A DNA stretch of 64,000 nt from Bacteroidales bacterium (GTDB taxonomy: Bacteria > Bacteroidota > Bacteroidia > Bacteroidales > UBA932): contig JAFSXX010000029.1 of the NCBI GenBank assembly GCA_017443845.1, positions 48,670 to 112,669 of the forward strand, read 5' to 3'. Positions 26,437 to 36,085 of this stretch are shown one piece after another. The notes under the pieces are model-generated. The model was not told the DNA's origin and searched no databases. It saw only the letters and a list, made by a program, of their open reading frames with translations. The position numbers were made by a program, and so were the translations under genes. Numbering within the stretch: the first letter of the stretch is position 1; the number at the start of each line of letters is the position of its first letter.

Positions 26437-28128
26437 ATGAAGAATAATTTCAGATTCCATCTGGCGGCCCTCGCCGTCCTGATCATGATGGCAGGCTGCA
26501 CCTCCCCGCTCGAGGAGAGCGTCGCGAAGCTGCGCAACAAAGTCTCGGAGCTCGAGAGTGGATTCGCAGCGCTCAACACTTCGATCGCGGACCTCAATAC
26601 GCTTATCTCTAAGGTCCAGTCGGGCGACCATATAGCAAGTATCGAAGAGGTGACTTCGGGATGCTATGTCATCACTTTCGAGAGCAAGGATATCCTTATG
26701 CTCAAGGATGGAGAAGACGGCAAGACCCCCGTTATCGGCATCCGATACGACAGTACGTCGGGTTACTACTGCTGGACCGTCCAGAGCGGCTCTTCGGCCC
26801 CCACCTGGCTGGTGGACAGCTACGGCCGCAAGATCAACGCCGAGGCCACGGTTCCCAAGCTCCGTATCAGCGACGGTTACTGGCAGGTCTCCTATGACGA
26901 CGGAGCGCACTGGACCAATCTTTTCCAGTCGAGCGGTTCGGAAGGCACCTCGGTCTTCAGCGATATCGACTGGTCCGACAAATATGTCGTAAAATTCACC
27001 CTTACCAACGGCACTACCTTCTTCGTTCCCACGATGGAGGCGGTTTATGAGCTGACAGCGGTCTGCGACTCGATCAACAACAACATCGAGGCCTACAGGA
27101 CGATGCTCACGTCCGTCAATTCGGCGGTCTATGTGCAGTCGGTTGCCGAGATTTACTCGGGCGGCAAGCACGCCGGCTACAGCATCACCCTCGAGAACGG
27201 CAGCGTCTATACGATCAGGGACGGTGTCGAAACCACCAAGAGCGTATTGATGGACATCGCCGAGGATCCCTCTGACGGCAAGCTCTACTGGAGGGTCAAA
27301 TACGGCTCGGAACAGGAGTTCTCCTGGCTGATGCGCGACGGTGAGAGGGTCTGCGCCTCGATCTTCGACGGCCAGCCCGAGATAGGCTTCAAAGACTCCT
27401 TGGGAGTGCACTATTTCACGGTGAGCTACGATGGTTTCGAGACCTGGGACTGGGTCCGCGATGCCGACGGAATGCCGATCGCGGCTTCGGGCAGCGTGAC
27501 TTTCAATCTGTTTACTTCCGCCGAGATATCGGATACGTCCGTAACCCTTACCACTATCGACGGCAACAAGATAACCTTTATGAGGGTTTCCCGTGAGAAG
27601 ACTCTCTCGCTCAACATTATGGGCAGTTTCGATGTATATGCCGACTCCACCTATACCTTCTCGGTGATGGTAGTCGATACCGTCACCGCGACGGCCCGGT
27701 ATAAAGATTTCGGGGAGTACAATGCGACGGTGGGGATGGATATAAGGGCAATAGGAATAGATTCCTGCACGGTGCTGAACGTAGCCGTGGATTCCGCCAT
27801 GTTCCACTCCGACTCGCTGAGCCACAACAAGGTCACCAAGCTCAACACCTACAGGTATCAGTCCACTTACGACATCACGATGAAGATGGGTTCGGTGCTC
27901 GATACCACTGCGGTAAGCCGCGTGGCGGTATTCCTCAACTGGGACGACCGTTCGATAATGAGGGTTGCCAAGTTCCGCAACAGGGCGGTTGTGATTCCGG
28001 AGCCTCCGGTACCCGATCCGACTCCCGATCCGACACCTGACCCGACGCCCGATCCGACGCCGGATCCTACTCCGGACCCGACTCCCGTGACGCCGGTGGT
28101 CACTCCACCGGATCCGGTTACCCCGTAG
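26437..28128 (+). CDS. DUF4988-type lipoprotein with Pro-Thr-rich C-terminal tail, paralogue 3 of 3
   Basis: 563 residues from the ATG at 26437. An earlier in-frame start at 26422 would overlap the previous gene, and GGAGGGA lies at the right distance for 26437. Lipobox MAGCTS, coiled-coil, and three DUF4988-like modules. The protein ends in a tail of six DPTP units (12-bp repeats at 28012-28083) and then VTPVVTPPDPVTP. The stop codon abuts the stop of the convergent gene at 28129. A proline-rich tail at the very C-terminus is odd; it may be a stalk left after loss of a downstream domain. Confidence 0.78.
   Translation: MKNNFRFHLAALAVLIMMAGCTSPLEESVAKLRNKVSELESGFAALNTSIADLNTLISKVQSGDHIASIEEVTSGCYVITFESKDILMLKDGEDGKTPVIGIRYDSTSGYYCWTVQSGSSAPTWLVDSYGRKINAEATVPKLRISDGYWQVSYDDGAHWTNLFQSSGSEGTSVFSDIDWSDKYVVKFTLTNGTTFFVPTMEAVYELTAVCDSINNNIEAYRTMLTSVNSAVYVQSVAEIYSGGKHAGYSITLENGSVYTIRDGVETTKSVLMDIAEDPSDGKLYWRVKYGSEQEFSWLMRDGERVCASIFDGQPEIGFKDSLGVHYFTVSYDGFETWDWVRDADGMPIAASGSVTFNLFTSAEISDTSVTLTTIDGNKITFMRVSREKTLSLNIMGSFDVYADSTYTFSVMVVDTVTATARYKDFGEYNATVGMDIRAIGIDSCTVLNVAVDSAMFHSDSLSHNKVTKLNTYRYQSTYDITMKMGSVLDTTAVSRVAVFLNWDDRSIMRVAKFRNRAVVIPEPPVPDPTPDPTPDPTPDPTPDPTPDPTPVTPVVTPPDPVTP
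28012..28083 (+). repeat. Six 12-bp tandem repeats coding DPTP units
   Basis: Units such as CCCGATCCGACT recur six times with third-position changes. Because 12 is a multiple of 3, gain or loss of units keeps the frame. Confidence 0.85.
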
Positions 28129-28578
28129 TTACTTCCTGACGGCTTTTTTAGCCAGACGCTTATCGCGGGCCTTCTTCTGCTTTCCGTAGGGGGTCCGCAT
28201 ATATTTTTTCCACTGTTCGTCGGAGAAGAATTTGACGAAAGTGGTGTCGTTGGCCTCCGACCACTTGTCGGAAACCAGCTCATAGAGTTCGGTGCCGGAA
28301 GCGCCCTTGCGCCTCACCGCTTCGAGCTCCTCCATCATATGGGCGTAATTGAACTGGAGGGTGGAGTCCACCAGGAAGACCTGGCGGTCGTCAAGCGAGA
28401 GCATCCCCTGCAGATAATCGGCGACCTCCGCCGCCATCGTAGCGGCGTCCTTGGGCTGCTGTTGTCCTTGTTGCTGGTTCTGAGCCGTCGCATCTGTTTC
28501 CGTCAGTCCCGCTGATATTATCACCATCACGGCAATAGCCACAACGGCCTTGTTTAAAGCACTTACAGATAGTTTCAT
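28129..28578 (-). CDS. Small exported protein of unknown function
   Basis: 149 residues from the ATG at 28578, preceded by GGAGA at a suitable distance. The start has a hydrophobic segment (VVAIAVMVIISAGL) that reads as a signal peptide or anchor ending near DATAQ. A Gln-rich linker (QNQQQGQQQPK) follows, then an alpha-helical region (AAEVADYLQGMLSLDDRQVF and MMEELEAVRRKG) and a very basic tail (KQKKARDKRLAKKAVRK). The helical part recalls small periplasmic Spy/LTXXQ-like proteins of Bacteroidota, but I do not recognise a family with certainty. It converges on the DUF4988 gene with no gap. Confidence 0.7.
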   Translation of the reverse strand: MKLSVSALNKAVVAIAVMVIISAGLTETDATAQNQQQGQQQPKDAATMAAEVADYLQGMLSLDDRQVFLVDSTLQFNYAHMMEELEAVRRKGASGTELYELVSDKWSEANDTTFVKFFSDEQWKKYMRTPYGKQKKARDKRLAKKAVRK

Positions 28579-29001
28579 GTTATTTTCTCCTATGGGAGGC
28601 CGTTTTTTTGCTTCGATAATACACTTTGCCTGCTCCGCGAAACGTTTCAAACGCTCTCCCCAAATGGCAAATATAGTAAATCTGCGGAATATCCCGTTTC
28701 CGCCGCCGCAGGGCAAAATGGAGCAAGGTAAAGTGCCATACAATGCGTTCTAAGGCCCATAACCCTGCTCCATCCCCCGAAAATAGATGCATGGAGCAGC
28801 TGAACCCATTCTTGAGACATGTTTGAGCCACATCCATCTGCTCCATCCTGCCCCAAGTTGAAAAAATGTTTCCGGGTAAAGTTAAAATAGGTAAGACCGG
28901 CAGCTTCACTCTCTTATTTGGTTTTTTTGCTATCTTCGTGGAAAATCCGCTGAGAGCAATCTGCGGATTTGTGCAGGGAATAATCAAAACGTTAAGATAC
29001 T
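28579..29001. other. Intergenic region with CTGCTCCAT/ATGGAGCAG palindromes
   Basis: About 420 bp without a supportable gene. CTGCTCCAT occurs at 28765-28773 and 28838-28846, its inverse ATGGAGCAG at 28791-28799, and a partial ATGGAGCA at about 28719. The first two form a hairpin with a 17-nt loop. A TATCTTCG near 28931 may be the -7 box for the C69 dipeptidase gene. Confidence 0.5.
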
Positions 29002-30681
29002 ATGAAGCATTTTCTGAGATTATCGGCGGCAGTGGCCGTCTTGGCGTCGGTTTTGGCAATCAAGGCGGATGCCTGCACCAATGTGATCGTCACCAAGGGG
29101 GCGTCGGCCGACGGCTCCTGTATGGTCAGCTACGCGGCTGACTCACACCAGTTGTTCGGAGAGCTTTACTTCAATCCGGCAGCCGTATGGCCGGCCGGCT
29201 CGATGAAGGATATCTACGACTGGGACAGCGGACGCTACCTGGGCAAGATCAAACAGGCCGGCCGCACATACCAGAGGGTCGGCAACATCAATGAATACCA
29301 GCTCATCATAGGCGAGACCACCTTCGGAGGCCGCGAGGAGCTCGTCAATCCCGATGGCATAGTTGATTACGGCTCGCTAATCTACACAACTCTCGAGCGC
29401 GCGAAAACCGCCCGCGAGGCCATCCGCATCATCGACGGCCTGCTCCAGGAATACGGATATCCCTCGGAAGGTGAATCCTTCTCCATCGCCGACAAGAACG
29501 AGGCCTGGATAATGGAGATCATCGGCAAGGGCAAGGTAGAGAAGGGCGCCGTATGGGTCGCTGTCAGGATTCCCGACGGATATATCTGCGCGCACGCCAA
29601 CCAGAGCCGCATCCACCACTTCCCGCTCAACGATCCCGCGAACTGCATCTACAGCGAGGATGTCATCTCCTTCGCCCGCAAGGCCGGATTGTATGACGGC
29701 AAGGATGAGGATTTCAGCTTCTGCGACACCTACTGCCCGGCCGACTTCGGCGGCCTGAGGGCCTGCGAGGCGCGCGTATGGTCGGCATTCCGCCTCCTCG
29801 GAGGAGAGAATTTCGACGCTGACAAATATCTCGACTTCGCGATGGGACACAACGCGGCCAACAAGATGCCGCTCTATATCAAACCGGCGAAGCCCGTCTC
29901 CGTCAAGGATGTGGCCGAGGTGATGCGCGACCATTTCGAAGGCACCGCCCTCGATTTCAGCGAGGATATGGGTGCGGGTCCCAGCAGGCTGCCATACAGA
30001 TGGCGCCCTATGAGTTTCGAGCTCGACGGCCAGAGTTACGTGATGGAGCGCTCGATCGCGACCCAGCAGACCGGATTCTGGTTCGTGGCCCAGTCCCGCG
30101 GCTGGCTGCCCGATGAGGTGGGAGCGGTTACCTGGTTCGGCGTCGATGATGCCGCAACCTCGCCTCTGACCCCGATCTATGCCAACATCAACTCCGTCCC
30201 CAAGTGCTTCGCCGAGGGCAACGGCTCGATGCTCGAATACAGCCCCACATCTGCATTCTGGCTGATGAACCGCGTGGCGCACTACGCATATCTCTTCTAC
30301 GACCGCGTGGCCCCGGAAATCCGCGGCAAGATAGATGAATATGAGGCCGAGAATGTCAACCTGCTCGCAGCCAACGACGCCAGGATGGTCAAGCTCCTGG
30401 AGGCCGGAAACCTGCGCAGCGCCAAGACCGCGATGACCGAATTCTGCGCCAACCGCACGCAGGAGATGATGACCCGCTGGGAGAATCTTTCGAACTACCT
30501 GCTGGTGAAGTATATGGACGGCAACGTCAAGCGCCAGAACGAGGACGGTTCCTTCAAGGAGAACGGCTCAGGCAAGAATATCCCGGCATCCCCGATGCAT
30601 CCGAAGTTCCGCGAGAGATGGCTCCGCGGCATAGTCAACGACCACGGAGATGTCATAAAGAAGGTCGAACCGAAGCGTTAG
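29002..30681 (+). CDS. C69-family dipeptidase (PepD-like), exported
   Basis: 559 residues. After the signal peptide comes KADACTNVIVTKGASADGS, where Cys25 is the N-terminal nucleophile of the Ntn-hydrolase fold used by C69/U34 dipeptidases; the mature protein should start at this Cys after signal removal. Other family segments are EYQLIIGETTFGGREEL, EAWIMEIIGKGK and WRPMSFELDGQSYVMERSIA. These enzymes release dipeptides or amino acids in the periplasm. Its stop overlaps by 4 bp the stop of the convergent BACON gene at 30678. Confidence 0.92.
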   Translation: MKHFLRLSAAVAVLASVLAIKADACTNVIVTKGASADGSCMVSYAADSHQLFGELYFNPAAVWPAGSMKDIYDWDSGRYLGKIKQAGRTYQRVGNINEYQLIIGETTFGGREELVNPDGIVDYGSLIYTTLERAKTAREAIRIIDGLLQEYGYPSEGESFSIADKNEAWIMEIIGKGKVEKGAVWVAVRIPDGYICAHANQSRIHHFPLNDPANCIYSEDVISFARKAGLYDGKDEDFSFCDTYCPADFGGLRACEARVWSAFRLLGGENFDADKYLDFAMGHNAANKMPLYIKPAKPVSVKDVAEVMRDHFEGTALDFSEDMGAGPSRLPYRWRPMSFELDGQSYVMERSIATQQTGFWFVAQSRGWLPDEVGAVTWFGVDDAATSPLTPIYANINSVPKCFAEGNGSMLEYSPTSAFWLMNRVAHYAYLFYDRVAPEIRGKIDEYEAENVNLLAANDARMVKLLEAGNLRSAKTAMTEFCANRTQEMMTRWENLSNYLLVKYMDGNVKRQNEDGSFKENGSGKNIPASPMHPKFRERWLRGIVNDHGDVIKKVEPKR

Positions 30682-31058
30682 TCGCCGCTGTTCCCGCCTT
30701 CCTGGATGATGGTGAAGGTGTGGGAAATGGTTTCCGACTTGATATCGAACGACAGGCTCCGCAAGGGGCCTGACGTGTTTTCGGGCAGGGTTACCTCGAT
30801 TTCGCAGTCCCCGTCCCCGAAGGTGGGGGAGAAGGTGATCCAGTCCACATAGGTGACGTCGCTCCTGTTGATGCCCGCCTCCCAGGTGACGTTGCTGTGC
30901 AGCTGCACCGTCTGGGTGCCTCCGGCCGTGGTGAAATAGAGGGTGTCGGGGTCGAATGAGAGCTCCGGCAGCACATATTTCTCGCAGGAGGGGAGAAGGG
31001 CGCCGGAAATGACCGCAAGGACGGCCGTCAGTATAATAAAAAATGATGATTTTCGCAT
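30678..31058 (-). CDS. Small BACON-like lipoprotein
   Basis: 126 residues with a signal and lipobox LLPSCEK. A single BACON-like beta domain follows (LYFTTAGGTQTVQLHSNVTW, then VDWITFSPTFGDGDCEIEVT and HTFTIIQEGG). It is transcribed divergently from the BACON/TonB operon; the promoter TAACTTTG on the minus strand is at 31078-31085, back to back with the plus-strand promoter. A role together with the divergent operon is inference. Confidence 0.78.
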   Translation of the reverse strand: MRKSSFFIILTAVLAVISGALLPSCEKYVLPELSFDPDTLYFTTAGGTQTVQLHSNVTWEAGINRSDVTYVDWITFSPTFGDGDCEIEVTLPENTSGPLRSLSFDIKSETISHTFTIIQEGGNSGD

Positions 31059-31077
31059 TGCAAGGCCTATAACGTCG

Positions 31078-31106
31078 CAAAGTTATCAAAAAGTTTAATA
31101 CCTTTG
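31078..31106. promoter_or_regulatory. Divergent promoter pair
   Basis: The minus-strand box TAACTTTG (31078-31085) serves the small BACON gene. The plus-strand box TACCTTTG (31099-31106) serves the lipoprotein-TonB-DUF4876-DUF6850-S46 operon. Both match TAnnTTTG. Confidence 0.6.
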
Positions 31107-31128
31107 TGAAATACATAACACCCTGACA

Positions 31129-31758
31129 ATGTCATTCAAAAAGATAATAGCGCTTTTCGCGGTGGTTCTTCCGCTTCTGGCTTCCTGCGTAGAGGCCGAG
31201 GCCCCTTCCGTAACCGTCGATCCCAACAAGATGTCCTATGACTATGCCGGCGGCAGCTTCTCGGCCAGCGTCACCACCAACGGCGACTGGGAGGCGACCT
31301 GCGACGCCGAGGATATCGTCATAACCCCCACATCCGGTTCGCAGGATGCAGTCGTAAGGATAGATGTTCCCGCCAGCAAGAGCAAGGAGACCGTAGCCGC
31401 CATCATCAATTTCACCACCTCCAAGATGGTTCGCGACACCCTCAAGACCCGCAAGGCGAAGGTGGTCATCACCCGCGAGGCCATGCCTTTCGTAGATCTT
31501 TCGGCCGGCGAAGGATATATTAGCCCCGCAGGCGGCGGCCTCCGCGTCAGCCTTACCGCCAACCATGCCTGGACCTCGACCGTTTCCAACCCCATTCCCG
31601 GACTCGAGGTGAAGCCCTCCGAGGGCACATTCAATTCGGAAATAGCCATTTCGCTGCCCAAAAACGAGAGCGGCGCTGCCAGGAGTTCCGAAATCGTCTT
31701 TTCCCTGAAAGATTTCCCTGACGTGAAGGCCCGATACACCGTCCGTCAGAACCCGTAA
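31129..31758 (+). CDS. BACON-domain lipoprotein, first gene of the TonB/S46 operon
   Basis: 209 residues. Lipobox LLASCVE, then two BACON-like repeats (MSYDYAGGSFSASVTTNGDW and GGGLRVSLTANHAWTSTVS), each closing with a KV-type strand. The domains resemble those of the divergent 126-residue protein. It precedes a TonB-dependent receptor by 11 bp and is likely a surface accessory of it. The ligand is unknown. Confidence 0.8.
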   Translation: MSFKKIIALFAVVLPLLASCVEAEAPSVTVDPNKMSYDYAGGSFSASVTTNGDWEATCDAEDIVITPTSGSQDAVVRIDVPASKSKETVAAIINFTTSKMVRDTLKTRKAKVVITREAMPFVDLSAGEGYISPAGGGLRVSLTANHAWTSTVSNPIPGLEVKPSEGTFNSEIAISLPKNESGAARSSEIVFSLKDFPDVKARYTVRQNP

Positions 31759-31769
31759 ATAAGCCACTT

Positions 31770-34754
31770 ATGCGAAGGATCCTGCTTTCCATAATGATGG
31801 TGATGCTCTGGATCCCTTCTTTATCCCAGAACGTCACACTCTCGGGAAGAATTCTCGAGAAAGGCAGCCGCGTGCCCGTAGAATTCGCCACAGTGGTGCT
31901 CCCGGACCGCGAACTCTGGGCCGTGGCCGACGCTGAAGGCCGTTTTACCATAAAGAACGTCCCCCAGGGCAAGACCAGGGTGGAGGTCTCCTGCCTGGGG
32001 TATGTCACCCTCTCGAGGGAGATGACCTTCAAAGGCGAGGTCAAGCCCCTGGAACTGCTGCTTGACAAGGACAACCTTACCCTCGAGGATGTGGTAATCA
32101 CGGCGAAGGACAACAGCAATTCGGCCACCACCACCCGCACTATCGACAAGGCGGCCCTAGAGCAGGTGCAGATGATGAATGTCTCCGACATTTCCAGCCT
32201 GCTGCCGGGCGGCGCCACTCCAACCAGCCCTCTGCTCACCAGCGAGCAGTCGATAATCCTTCGCGGAGCTACGGCCGAGGCGGGTAATCCTGCCTTCGGA
32301 ACCGCCATCGAGGTGGATGGCGTGAGGCTCTCCAACAATGCCAGTTTCGCATCGGCCAACTCCTCTTCGCCTGTCAAGGGTGTCTCCACCAACAATATAG
32401 CATCCACCAATGTCGAATCGGTCGAGGTCATCACCGGAGTCCCTTCGGTGGAGTACGGCGATATGTCCTCCGGAGTGGTGAAGGTCAACCTGAAGAAGGG
32501 AAAGACCCCCTGGATGGTGACGATGTCCACCAGTCCGAATACCAAGCAGACCTCGGTTTCGAAGGGATTCGGCCTGGGTACCGGAAAGGGTGGGCAGAGA
32601 GGCGTCATAAACGCCAGCGCGGAGTACACCGAGTCGGTTTCGAAGCAGATGTCGCCCTATACGGCATACCGTCGCGAGCAGCTCTCCCTCTCCTATATGA
32701 GGACCCTCAATTCCGGGTTGTTCGCCTCCACTCCCTTGAGGATCAACGCCGGAATTACCGGCAACCTGGGTGGAATGAACACCAGCGCCGACCCCGACGC
32801 GGTCCAGGGAACCTGGTCCAGGGGACGCGACAATGCCGTCAGGGGAAACTTCTCCCTCAACTGGCTGCTTAGCAAGCCCTGGATTACCAATCTGGAGTTG
32901 AGCGGCTCTCTCTCCTATTCCGACAAGGGAAACCGCGAGAGGACCTTCAACTCCTCCGCAATCAACAAGATAGTCCTTCACGGAAGGGAACAGGGATACT
33001 TTATGGCGGTTCCCTATTCCGCCGGAACGGTTCCTTCCGTAATGTATATTCCCGGCGGCTACTGGTACAACGTGATGGAGGAGGACGACCGTCCTCTGAC
33101 CACCAGACTCTCCCTCAAGGCGAACCATTCCCACTATTACGGGAGTGTCAACAACAAGGTCAAGCTGGGCGCGGACTGGAGCACTGACAAGAATTTCGGT
33201 ATCGGAAACTTCTCTTCCGAGATGGAGACGGCTCCCTCTTTCCGCGAGTACCGCTACTGCGACGTCCCCACGATGCACAACATCGGCGCCTATCTGGAGG
33301 ACAACCTGATGCTTCACATCGGCACCGGCCATATCAATCTGATCGCCGGCCTGCGCAGCGACAACACGCTCATCAAAGGTTCGGCTTACGGCTTGACTTC
33401 CAGCCTCTCTCCGCGATTCAATGCAAAATGTGTCATACTGCCCCGCGAGGGAAGGGGAAACAAGGCGGTCAGGGAACTCGCGCTTCGTGCCGGATGGGGC
33501 GAGGCGGTGAAACTTCCCTCGTTCTCGATACTTTTCCCCACCCCCACATACCGCGACGTGAGGGTGTTCACTTCGCCCACCAACTCCGCCAACGAGTCGA
33601 TGGAGGCATATTACATCCAGCCGAGGACCATCGAGTACAATCCCGACCTCAAATGGCAGCGCAACCGGATGCTTGAGGTTGCGGTGGAGACCGACATTCT
33701 CGGCAACAAGATATCCCTTACCGGATACTGGAACCAGACCCTGAATACCTACCGCATCTCCAGCAGGTATGAAAGGACCACGTATTCCTATACTCCCGAC
33801 GCCAATGTGGCTTCGGTGTCGATACCGTCGGATGACAGGGCCTACTCGATCGACCCTTCCACGGGAATCGTGACTGTCTCGGACAAGAGCGGCAAACTTC
33901 CTTCGGAGACGCTCCCGTATCTGACTTACAAGGAGCTGGCACCGCTTTATTACGCCGACAACGAGGTGAATCCCATCAACCGATACGGCCTGGAGTGGGT
34001 GGTGGAATTCGCACGCATCAAGGCCATCCGCACCGATATCCGCCTGGACGGCTCCTGGTATGCCTACAAGTCGGTGCCGGGCAATATGATTGAATACAGC
34101 CCCTATACGCTGCGCTCCTCGGGCGACAAGCTTCCGTATCGCTACATAGGCTGCTACTACGGCAACAACAGCTATTCCAACGGCTCGGAATCACGCACCC
34201 TGCGCACCAACCTGACCGTTACGACCCATATTCCCTCGGTGCGACTGATTCTCTCCGCCAAGGTTGAGGCGAGCCTGCTGCGCTATACCAGGACCCTAAG
34301 CGAAAGGGCTGACGGTACGGAACTGGCCCAGGTGATCTCCGATCAGTCCGATATTCTCTCCGTCACCGGAGAATCCGTCTATGCAGGTGACAATTACGTG
34401 GTACGCTACCCCGAATGGTACTGCTCTTATGACGACCCCACTCCGAGAAACTATCTCGAGGATCTGAAGGCCGCCAAGGCATCCGGGAATATGAATCTGT
34501 TCAACGACCTGTGGCAGCTCTCCTACAAGTCGAACTATCTCTATATGCTCGGCAAGGATTATTACTCTCCCTATTTCAGCGCCAACTTCAGCGTCACCAA
34601 GGAGATCGGGGAGCTCGCCTCCATCTCGTTCTACGCCAACAATTTCTTTGTGAACAGGCAGCAGATATGGTCCACCAGGACAAGGACCTATCTCTCCGCT
34701 GCCAGCTACATACCAAAGTTCTATTACGGATTGACAGTCAGAATAAAGTTTTAA
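31770..34754 (+). CDS. TonB-dependent receptor with carboxypeptidase-like N-domain
   Basis: 994 residues. Signal peptide, then a CarboxypepD_reg-like domain (VTLSGRILEKGSRVPVEFAT, then SCLGYVTLSREM). A plug domain follows with IDKAALEQVQMMNVSDISSL, SIILRGATAEAGNP and VEVITGVPSVEYGDMSSGVV, and then a 22-strand-type barrel ending YYGLTVRIKF. It imports a ligand through the outer membrane using TonB. Unlike SusC, it is not followed by a susD; DUF4876 and DUF6850 genes follow instead, and a dipeptidyl peptidase closes the operon, so a peptide ligand is plausible. Confidence 0.93.
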   Translation: MRRILLSIMMVMLWIPSLSQNVTLSGRILEKGSRVPVEFATVVLPDRELWAVADAEGRFTIKNVPQGKTRVEVSCLGYVTLSREMTFKGEVKPLELLLDKDNLTLEDVVITAKDNSNSATTTRTIDKAALEQVQMMNVSDISSLLPGGATPTSPLLTSEQSIILRGATAEAGNPAFGTAIEVDGVRLSNNASFASANSSSPVKGVSTNNIASTNVESVEVITGVPSVEYGDMSSGVVKVNLKKGKTPWMVTMSTSPNTKQTSVSKGFGLGTGKGGQRGVINASAEYTESVSKQMSPYTAYRREQLSLSYMRTLNSGLFASTPLRINAGITGNLGGMNTSADPDAVQGTWSRGRDNAVRGNFSLNWLLSKPWITNLELSGSLSYSDKGNRERTFNSSAINKIVLHGREQGYFMAVPYSAGTVPSVMYIPGGYWYNVMEEDDRPLTTRLSLKANHSHYYGSVNNKVKLGADWSTDKNFGIGNFSSEMETAPSFREYRYCDVPTMHNIGAYLEDNLMLHIGTGHINLIAGLRSDNTLIKGSAYGLTSSLSPRFNAKCVILPREGRGNKAVRELALRAGWGEAVKLPSFSILFPTPTYRDVRVFTSPTNSANESMEAYYIQPRTIEYNPDLKWQRNRMLEVAVETDILGNKISLTGYWNQTLNTYRISSRYERTTYSYTPDANVASVSIPSDDRAYSIDPSTGIVTVSDKSGKLPSETLPYLTYKELAPLYYADNEVNPINRYGLEWVVEFARIKAIRTDIRLDGSWYAYKSVPGNMIEYSPYTLRSSGDKLPYRYIGCYYGNNSYSNGSESRTLRTNLTVTTHIPSVRLILSAKVEASLLRYTRTLSERADGTELAQVISDQSDILSVTGESVYAGDNYVVRYPEWYCSYDDPTPRNYLEDLKAAKASGNMNLFNDLWQLSYKSNYLYMLGKDYYSPYFSANFSVTKEIGELASISFYANNFFVNRQQIWSTRTRTYLSAASYIPKFYYGLTVRIKF

Positions 34755-34772
34755 CAATTAAATACATTCATT

Positions 34773-36083
34773 ATGAGAAAGTTCTTATTGATGCTCGGTC
34801 TCGTGGCCCTGGTTGCAGTCTCCTGCGACAAGGACCCCGTGATGATCGAAGTTCCCGTCCAGCTCGCAATGGACGGCAATCCCTTCGCAGTCGAAGGGGT
34901 GACAGTCACTCTCACTTCCGCTACCGCTAATTTGGAAGCAAAGACAGATGCTTCCGGAAAGGTTACCTTCACCGTTCCCGTAGGTAATTATACCGCTTCC
35001 GCTTCATTCAAGAAGGCTGAAGCCGGCATTCAGTTGAACTACAACGGAACCGCCGCAGTCAATGTCGTGGATCTCGGCAAGGGCTCTACCTTCCCCGCAG
35101 TTTCCCTGGCACTCACCGCCTCCAAGAGCAGCCAGCTTATAATCAAGGAGGTTTACAACGGCGGATGCCTGGATGCAGCCGGCAAACTCTACCAGTACGA
35201 CAAGTACATCATCGTTTACAACAACTCCGACACCGAGGTCGATGCAAGCAAGATGTGCCTTGCGATGGCCCAGATATCAAATATGACTTCAGTCAACAAG
35301 TATGTCATAACCGACGGCGTCATCGAATATGAGAAGGAGGGCTGGGTTCCCGCTTCATACGGCATCTGGTGGTTCCAGGACGGCGTCAGCGTCAAGATCG
35401 CTCCCTATTCCCAGATCGTGATTTCCATCAACGGTGCGATCGACCACACCGCCACCTATCCCAATTCCGTCAACCTCAGCAATGCGGATTACGTTCTCTA
35501 TGACCTCGAATCGGGCTTCAGTGCACCGGCTCACTATCCCGCGCCTGCCGCTTCTGTTCCCACCAATCACTATATGAAGACCGTGGAATATGGAATGGGT
35601 ACCGCCTGGGTCTTCCCCAACAAGTCCGCTGTCCCTATGCTGATCATGCCCGACCAGGATATCAAGGCTTTCGTTGCAAATCCTGCAAATTTCGACAACA
35701 GAGGTACCAACAACTCGAGCAATTACGCCAAGGTTCCCATCTCCTGGGTACTTGACGCAATGGAAATCTGGAGCGCTGCCGACGAGACCAAGTACTTCCG
35801 CCGCCTTCCCGGCGTCATTGACAACGGTTATGTCGTGATGGAGACCAGCGGAACGGGTCACTCCTGGTACAGGAACGTTGACAAGGCCGCAACCGAGGCT
35901 ATCGAAGGCAACGCCGGCAAGCTCGTTTACAACTATGCTGGCGCAGCCAACGCTGACGCTACCGATCCTTCCGGAATCGACGCCGAGGCTTCCATCGCAG
36001 CAGGTGCGAAGATCGTTTATGCGGACAGCAACAATACCGCAAAGGACTTCCACTTCCGCAACGTGCCTTCCCTCAAGAAGTAA
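34773..36083 (+). CDS. DUF4876-type lipoprotein
   Basis: 436 residues. Lipobox VAVSCDK, then a Cna-B-like beta sandwich (AVEGVTVTLTSATANLEAKT, VTFTVPVGNYTASAS). The larger domain contains SQLIIKEVYNGGCLDAAGKL and YDKYIIVYNNSDTEVD, a lamin-tail-like fold typical of DUF4876 proteins. These occur next to a TonB receptor and a DUF6850 barrel, probably as its surface ligand-binding partner in place of SusD. The gap to the receptor gene is 18 bp and to the next gene 2 bp. Confidence 0.82.
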   Translation: MRKFLLMLGLVALVAVSCDKDPVMIEVPVQLAMDGNPFAVEGVTVTLTSATANLEAKTDASGKVTFTVPVGNYTASASFKKAEAGIQLNYNGTAAVNVVDLGKGSTFPAVSLALTASKSSQLIIKEVYNGGCLDAAGKLYQYDKYIIVYNNSDTEVDASKMCLAMAQISNMTSVNKYVITDGVIEYEKEGWVPASYGIWWFQDGVSVKIAPYSQIVISINGAIDHTATYPNSVNLSNADYVLYDLESGFSAPAHYPAPAASVPTNHYMKTVEYGMGTAWVFPNKSAVPMLIMPDQDIKAFVANPANFDNRGTNNSSNYAKVPISWVLDAMEIWSAADETKYFRRLPGVIDNGYVVMETSGTGHSWYRNVDKAATEAIEGNAGKLVYNYAGAANADATDPSGIDAEASIAAGAKIVYADSNNTAKDFHFRNVPSLKK

Positions 36084-36085
36084 TC

